Positions 5,423-9,350 of a stretch of 9,350 nucleotides of DNA are shown here, one piece after another; positions within the stretch are counted from its first letter, which is position 1; every line of letters begins with the position of its first letter. The stretch comes from Pyrinomonadaceae bacterium (GTDB lineage Bacteria > Acidobacteriota > Blastocatellia > Pyrinomonadales > Pyrinomonadaceae): NCBI GenBank assembly GCA_014379075.1, contig JACMMN010000388.1, positions 1 to 9,350 of the forward strand. The letters are read 5' to 3'. The position numbers were made by a program, and so were the translations under genes. The notes beneath the pieces were generated by a model. It was not told where the DNA came from, did no database searches, and saw only the letters and a list, made by a program, of their open reading frames with translations.

Positions 5423-6217
5423 ATGAATTTCGAAACCGTAAATTGTGACCTTACCGAAAACGTCGCGACCATTCAGATGAACCGGCCGGAAGCCTTGAAT
5501 GCGTTGTCGCTTCAATTGAGCGTCGATCTGCGGACCGCGTTTGAGAAAGCGATTGCGGATAATGCGAGAGCCGTCATTCTTACCGCTTCCGGGCGGGCGT
5601 TTTGTTCGGGCGGCGATCTCCGCGAAATGCAGTCGATGTGGAAAAAGGAAGGCCGGATCGAGGCTTTTCTCGAAGATCCGCTCAAAGCCCTTCACGACGT
5701 TATTCTGCTGATCCGCAATACACCGATACCATTTGTTGCCGCCGTAAATGGAGTTTGCGCCGGTGCGGGAACGAATTTCGCAATTGCCTGCGATATAGTC
5801 ATCGCGGCGGACGACGCCAGTTTTAACGAAGCGTTTGTGCGGATCGGTTTGTCGCCGGATTGCGGCGGCACGTTCTTTTTGCCGCGAGCCATAGGCGAAA
5901 AGCTGTCGGCGGAATTGTTTATGACCGGTGAAACCGTTTCGGCGGAACGGGCAGCGCAGATCGGAATGATTAATCGGGTCGTGCCGGCGGCTAATTTACA
6001 ATCTGAAGCAATGATGATGGCCGCAAAACTTGCGAAAGCCCCGACCGGTTCCATCGGCCGTATCAAGCGAATGCTCAACGCCTCATTCTCAAATGATCTG
6101 TCCCAACAGTTAGCCCTCGAACACGAATGCCAGATCCAGTCCGGCAAATCCCAAGATTTTAAGGAGGGCGTCGCCGCCTTCTTCGAAAAACGGCCGCCTA
6201 ATTTTACAGGAAAATAA
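5423..6217 (+). CDS. Crotonase-fold acyl-CoA hydratase/isomerase (PaaG-like)
   Basis: The 264-residue protein has the usual crotonase length and landmarks: MNRPEALNALS (19-29), the oxyanion-hole segment AFCSGGDLREM (59-69), AAVNGVCAGAG (106-116), and IGLSPDCGGTFFLPRAIG (141-158). The two catalytic glutamates of true enoyl-CoA hydratase are absent: the positions matching rat E144 and E164 are N118 and F138. Instead D146 lies in the GLxPDxGG segment typical of PaaG-type isomerases. The enzyme therefore more likely isomerises or otherwise rearranges an acyl-CoA than hydrates it, possibly in fatty-acid or aromatic-acid breakdown. That is inference from alignment by eye. ATG 5423 is preferred to TTG 5405, which falls in the inverted repeat and adds residues before the family's usual N-terminus. 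No pathway partner is adjacent. Confidence 0.88.
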   Translation: MNFETVNCDLTENVATIQMNRPEALNALSLQLSVDLRTAFEKAIADNARAVILTASGRAFCSGGDLREMQSMWKKEGRIEAFLEDPLKALHDVILLIRNTPIPFVAAVNGVCAGAGTNFAIACDIVIAADDASFNEAFVRIGLSPDCGGTFFLPRAIGEKLSAELFMTGETVSAERAAQIGMINRVVPAANLQSEAMMMAAKLAKAPTGSIGRIKRMLNASFSNDLSQQLALEHECQIQSGKSQDFKEGVAAFFEKRPPNFTGK

Positions 6218-6236
6218 CTCGCCGGGAACGCGGGTA

Positions 6237-6294
6237 CGCTCACCCGCAACATCTTTTTTGCAATATAATGCCGCAGTCGGTAGAAGGGTGAGCG
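6237..6294 (+). repeat. Inverted repeat CGCTCACCC / GGGTGAGCG after the crotonase gene
   Basis: CGCTCACCC (6237-6245) and GGGTGAGCG (6286-6294) are perfect inverse copies separated by 40 bases. They lie 20 bases after the crotonase stop, in the 293-base gap before the receptor. There is a T-run inside the loop (6254-6259) but none after the stem, so it is not a standard terminator. The remainder up to 6377 contains no gene that I can support. Confidence 0.5.
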
Positions 6295-6377
6295 TGAGAA
6301 TACCGCTTGCATGCTAGACCGCTTGTGTCCCCAGCGAAAACGCTGTTTCCACCCGTCAAAAATTAACCTAACAGCCG

Positions 6378-6406
6378 TTGACAAGTGTTTGAAATTTCAG
6401 TTTAAT
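6378..6406 (+). promoter_or_regulatory. Sigma-70-like promoter of the TonB-dependent receptor gene
   Basis: TTGACA at 6378-6383 matches the -35 consensus exactly. TTTAAT at 6401-6406 matches the -10 at five of six positions, with the ideal 17-base spacer. Transcription would start near 6413-6415 and give a leader of about 97 bases. An alternative -10, TAATAT at 6403-6408, has a 19-base spacer. The surroundings are strongly AT-rich. Confidence 0.65.
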
Positions 6407-6414
6407 ATGAAAAT

Positions 6415-6433
6415 GAAATTGAAAATCAATTTC
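6415..6433 (+). promoter_or_regulatory. Fur box (iron-responsive operator)
   Basis: GAAATTGA-AAA-TCAATTTC is a perfect 8-3-8 palindrome and matches the 19-base Fur consensus GATAATGATAATCATTATC at 14 of 19 positions. It lies just downstream of the -10, where bound Fur would block RNA polymerase. It precedes a siderophore receptor, a standard Fur target, so the receptor should be repressed when iron is plentiful. Confidence 0.7.
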
Positions 6434-6463
6434 AATAAGAGAAAAATAGAACAGAAATTGAAT

Positions 6464-6485
6464 AGGGGAGTGGTTTTCCCTTTTT
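6464..6485 (+). promoter_or_regulatory. Small hairpin with T-run in the receptor leader
   Basis: AGGGGA (6464-6469) can pair with TTCCCT (6476-6481), including one G-U pair, followed by a run of five T (6481-6485). It lies between the Fur box and the receptor ATG. The shape recalls an intrinsic terminator or attenuator, but a six-pair stem is weak and it may be chance in AT-rich sequence. Confidence 0.2.
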
Positions 6486-6510
6486 CGAATATTTCAAACG
6501 ATGCAGAGCA

Positions 6511-8961
6511 ATGGAAATCAAATTACAAAAGGCGAACAATAAAAAGAAGAGAAACCGAACCGGAAAACACGGCTCACGATACTGGATCGTGGCATTCGGA
6601 ACGATGGGAGCGATCGTGGCATTTACCGTCGGCAGCAGCCGGGCAATGAACGTCGCGTACGCCGAGCATCGAGACGGCGGGCTTGCCATCGGCAAAAGAG
6701 CGGGAGACGATTTTTCGTCGATCGATTTCAATATTCCTGCCGGGACGCTTCGCGAAGTGATCGCTGCGTTTCAAAAGAAGACGAATGTCGAGATCAAGGT
6801 GGAAAACGACAGTATTTTGGGTATCGCATCGCCCGGTGTCGTCGGAAATCTAAATATCGAACAAGCCTTGCGCCAGATCTTGAACGGGACAGGCGTCAGC
6901 TATGCGTTTACGGGCGCGAGGACGGTGCTTTTGAATTTGCAGGCCGAATCGGCGAATGTGGAGATCAAAGGTTCGGATGTAAAGATCGTCGATTCGCCAA
7001 AATATACCGAACCGCTTCGCGATATTCCGCAGACCATCAGCGTCATTCCAAAAGAAGTGATCGAACAGCAGGGAGCGACGACGCTGCGTGATGTTTTGAA
7101 CAACGTTCCGGGAATCACAATCACGGCGGGCGAAGGCGGTGCACCGGCGGGCGATAATCTGACGATCCGCGGTTTTTCGGCACGCAACGACATTTATATC
7201 GACAGCGTCCGCGATCTGGGAGCGCAGTCGCGCGACCCTTTTAATCTCGAACAGGTCGAGGTCGTCAAAGGCCCGAGCTCTACATTTACGGGACGCGGCT
7301 CGACAGGCGGAACGATAAATCTGATCAGCAAGCTGCCAAACCTTCGCCGCTCCTTTTCAGGAACTTTGACCGGCGGAACCGCAGACACGAAGCGGGCGAC
7401 TGTGGACATCAATCTGCCGGTAAACGACACGATCGCGTTTCGTGTGAACGCGATGGGGCACGATTCCAATTACCCCGGACGCGACGATGTGCAAAACCGC
7501 CGCTGGGGCCTTGCACCATCGATCATCTTTGGGCTGGGCACGAACACGCGTTATTCGGCCAGCTATTTTTATATCGAGCAAGACAACACTTCCGATTACG
7601 GCATTCCGTGGGTCCCGGCGACGAATAACGCACTCGCGGCGTTTCGCGACCGTCCCGCTCCGGTGCCGCGTTCGACATTCTACGGATTTTTGGATCGAGA
7701 TAAGGAAAAGCTGCGTTCCGATCTGATCACCGGGCGGGTCGAACATGAGTTCAACGACAAGATGACGATCCGCAACCAGTTTCGCTACGGATATTCGCGG
7801 CGCGATTCGATAGCTTCGCCGCCGCGGTTCGCGAATAATAATTCGACGGCGATCAATCGTGAGCTGCGTTCCTGGCTGGCGACGGACGACATCTTCGATA
7901 ACCAGACCGATGTTACAGCAAAGTTCAAAACCGGAAGCCTTGAACATTCAACTGTTTTCGGCGGCAGCTTGTCCTTTGAGAAGAATCATCGAATTCTGCG
8001 ATCCGGGCCGAACCAGCCGACAACACTTCTCGATCCGAATCCGCATGACGTTTACACTGGTGTTATAACCACCGACCCGCGCCAGCCGGATGCAGCGGCG
8101 AATTCGGTCGCTGCGTACTTCTTTGACACAATAAAGTTCAATAGACAATGGGAATTCGTCGGCGGTTTGCGTTGGGATCGGTTCGATGTTTCGGGACTGA
8201 ATACGGCAACGGTCGGCGGGCAGCCCGTTTTAATACCGATCGACCGCACGGACAAAATTCTTAGCGGCCGGGCAGCGCTGATTTTCAAACCGCTTGAGAA
8301 CGGGAGCATTTACGCGAGTTTCGGCACTTCCGCGAATCCGTCGCTCGAAGGTTTGCTGTATTCGCCTGCCAGTACAAGCCTTGATCCTGAAAAGACCCGG
8401 ACGTATGAAGCCGGAACAAAATGGGACCTATTCGGCAACAGGCTGCTGCTGACGGGTGCTTTATTTCAGGTCGAAAAAACCGACGCCCGAACGACGGATC
8501 CGTTTACCGGCCAGGTCACGGTGGATGGCGATCAGCGGGTGCGCGGGATCGAATTCAGCGCTACAGGTAACATTACACGTAGTTGGCAGATATTTTCGGG
8601 CTACACATATCTGGACAGCGAGATCGTTGCCACAAATACGGCGGCCGAACTGGGCAAGGAACTTATTAACACGCCGCGCAATTCGTTCAATTTGTGGACG
8701 ACTTACACCTGGGACAAATGGTTTTTCGGCGGCGGGCCGCGGTATGTCGGGAAGCGGTTCGGGAATAACACTAATACGCGAATTGTCGACAGCTACGTGG
8801 TGGTCGATGCGGTAGTGTCGTACAAGTTGACCAAGAACGTCGATCTGCGGCTGAATATGAATAATCTAGGCGACAAGTATTACATCGACCGCATCGGCGG
8901 CGGGCACATCGTGCCGGGAGCGGGGCGGGTGGTGATGGTGAGCTCTGGCTTTAGTTTTTAG
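6511..8961 (+). CDS. TonB-dependent siderophore receptor with N-terminal STN domain
   Basis: The 816-residue protein is an outer-membrane receptor for ferric siderophores, energised by TonB-ExbBD. In order: a long basic n-region (1-24), a hydrophobic segment (25-41) and a likely cleavage after A51 (NVAYA); an STN domain (about 70-142, beginning FNIPAGTLREVIAAFQ); a plug (about 168-275, with PQTISVIPKEVIEQQ, DVLNNVPGI, LTIRGF, VEVVKGPSS and GGTINLISK); and a 22-strand-type barrel ending in the terminal aromatic GFSF that the BAM complex recognises. Plug wording is closest to the TonB-siderophore, catecholate (Fiu-like) group; the ligand is a guess. An STN domain usually signals to a FecR/FecI-type regulator pair, but no such genes lie within the window on either side, while a Fur box lies upstream. 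ATG 6511 has no clear Shine-Dalgarno site. The gene is intact and full length. Confidence 0.93.
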   Translation: MEIKLQKANNKKKRNRTGKHGSRYWIVAFGTMGAIVAFTVGSSRAMNVAYAEHRDGGLAIGKRAGDDFSSIDFNIPAGTLREVIAAFQKKTNVEIKVENDSILGIASPGVVGNLNIEQALRQILNGTGVSYAFTGARTVLLNLQAESANVEIKGSDVKIVDSPKYTEPLRDIPQTISVIPKEVIEQQGATTLRDVLNNVPGITITAGEGGAPAGDNLTIRGFSARNDIYIDSVRDLGAQSRDPFNLEQVEVVKGPSSTFTGRGSTGGTINLISKLPNLRRSFSGTLTGGTADTKRATVDINLPVNDTIAFRVNAMGHDSNYPGRDDVQNRRWGLAPSIIFGLGTNTRYSASYFYIEQDNTSDYGIPWVPATNNALAAFRDRPAPVPRSTFYGFLDRDKEKLRSDLITGRVEHEFNDKMTIRNQFRYGYSRRDSIASPPRFANNNSTAINRELRSWLATDDIFDNQTDVTAKFKTGSLEHSTVFGGSLSFEKNHRILRSGPNQPTTLLDPNPHDVYTGVITTDPRQPDAAANSVAAYFFDTIKFNRQWEFVGGLRWDRFDVSGLNTATVGGQPVLIPIDRTDKILSGRAALIFKPLENGSIYASFGTSANPSLEGLLYSPASTSLDPEKTRTYEAGTKWDLFGNRLLLTGALFQVEKTDARTTDPFTGQVTVDGDQRVRGIEFSATGNITRSWQIFSGYTYLDSEIVATNTAAELGKELINTPRNSFNLWTTYTWDKWFFGGGPRYVGKRFGNNTNTRIVDSYVVVDAVVSYKLTKNVDLRLNMNNLGDKYYIDRIGGGHIVPGAGRVVMVSSGFSF

Positions 8962-9028
8962 GTTTTGTTTGGAGTTCCTCGTAAAGGATTTTTGACAATT
9001 TGATCCGTCAAATACTGGCTAGGTTTAT

Positions 9029-9111
9029 GCCGCGTAGCGGCCGCATGACTTTAGCCGTGGGTTTCAACCCACGGAACGTCGGAACGAATCATCCTCGTCG
9101 CGTAGCGACGA
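9029..9111 (-). repeat. Cluster of three hairpins flanking the IS200-type transposase gene
   Basis: The first is GCCGC-GTA-GCGGC (9029-9041). The second is CCGTGGGTT-TC-AACCCACGG (9055-9074), a perfect 9-bp stem. The third is TCGTCGC-GTA-GCGACGA (9095-9111). The first and third share CGCGTAGCG while their outer stem bases differ in a compensating way (GC/GC against GT/AC). This argues that the structure is selected. The third lies five bases beyond the transposase stop, where the subterminal right-end hairpin of an IS200/IS605 element is expected. The gap from 8962 also has TTTGAC/GTCAAA (8991-8996, 9007-9012) and no gene. Confidence 0.65.
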
Positions 9112-9116
9112 TTGAA

Positions 9117-9350
9117 TTAATCGAAAACATATCGTGCGTCGTAATCGATGCCGTTCAACTTCAATAACGAAACATATTCATCCTCAAAACTCTGCTTCTT
9201 ATGATGCTCGCGTTGGTTCTTGATGTATTCGATCACCTCGGGCACATTCGATTTGCTTACGGAGAATATCCCGTAACCGTCTTGCCAACCAAATTTCTGC
9301 AAATGCGGGAATTCCTCGTGAATCCATTTCGACGATTCGCCCTTCAACCA
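9117..9350 (-). CDS. tnpA: IS200/IS605-family transposase TnpA, C-terminal part (partial)
   Basis: Seventy-seven codons read on the - strand from the window edge to TAA at 9117-9119. The sequence GWQDGYGIFSVSKSN, then VIEYIKNQREHHKKQSF, DEYVSLL and DYDARYVF is the standard C-terminal half of Y1 (HUH) transposases of IS200/IS605 elements. The Tyr in IEYIKNQ should be the catalytic nucleophile and the Gln of the same helix a metal ligand. The HUH motif and the start lie beyond 9350. It cuts and joins single-stranded DNA at hairpin-marked ends, and such hairpins follow the stop. It is not of the REP-associated (RAYT) type, which would show NNPVRAG after the tyrosine helix. The visible part is unbroken. 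The codon at 9345-9347 is TTG (Leu), not a start. Confidence 0.92.
   Translation of the reverse strand, partial: WLKGESSKWIHEEFPHLQKFGWQDGYGIFSVSKSNVPEVIEYIKNQREHHKKQSFEDEYVSLLKLNGIDYDARYVFD

Noticed and set aside
5692..6384. 230-codon open frame on the - strand
   Set aside because: It overlaps nearly the whole second half of the crotonase gene in antisense and has no domain signature.
6311..6649. 112-codon + strand open frame before the receptor
   Set aside because: It spans the promoter and Fur box and reads into the receptor gene in another frame; the composition is Lys/Asn-rich as expected from AT-rich non-coding DNA.
9029..9111. CRISPR array
   Set aside because: The hairpin units are few, irregularly spaced and different from one another, with no equal-length spacers.

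Overview
The window looks like chromosomal DNA of a Gram-negative bacterium with compact genes and small gaps full of repeats. It encodes a TonB-dependent outer-membrane receptor and a signal-peptide-bearing deacetylase, and most genes lack a strong Shine-Dalgarno sequence. Together with the style of the intergenic repeats this fits Acidobacteriota (Blastocatellia/Pyrinomonadales type). That placement is an inference from memory, not a search result.

Layout, left to right, all on the + strand until the last gene: the 3' end of an unidentified gene (to 59); a DinB/YfiT-like metalloprotein (147-623); a low-GC GxxExxY-family gene (639-1073) bracketed by a 32-bp inverted repeat; a VOC/glyoxalase-fold protein (1128-1544); a repeat-bearing gap; an exported NodB-type (CE4) deacetylase (1745-2686) abutting, stop to start, an FAD-dependent DAO-family oxidoreductase (2687-3925); a class II HDAC/acetylpolyamine-amidohydrolase-like enzyme (3996-4940); a small two-zinc-ribbon protein (5021-5305); a crotonase-fold acyl-CoA enzyme resembling PaaG/isomerases (5423-6217); a sigma-70-like promoter with a near-perfect Fur-box palindrome driving an STN-domain siderophore receptor (6511-8961); a cluster of short hairpins; and, on the - strand, the C-terminal part of an IS200/IS605 TnpA that runs off the right edge.

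The metabolic genes are ordinary. The deacetylase, flavin oxidase and HDAC-like hydrolase could act in sequence on acetylated amines or amino sugars, but this rests only on adjacency. The receptor is an iron-uptake gene with a readable iron-repression switch.

The most unusual signal is in the repeats. Nearly every gap holds a different imperfect palindrome, several built from short-period units: 10-bp phased CAGAT units, a 7-bp TAGATGT unit, CAAAGCCGC units, and GGCACAAAA arms. Several start or stop codons of neighbouring genes lie inside these repeats. One repeat family, found as a single copy upstream of the DinB gene, appears twice in tandem inside the FAD oxidoreductase gene. There it is translated in frame as two 13-residue units within an extra segment of about 33 residues. 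This resembles the protein-coding palindromic elements known from Rickettsia, in an unrelated setting. The GxxExxY gene within inverted repeats is a second candidate mobile unit.
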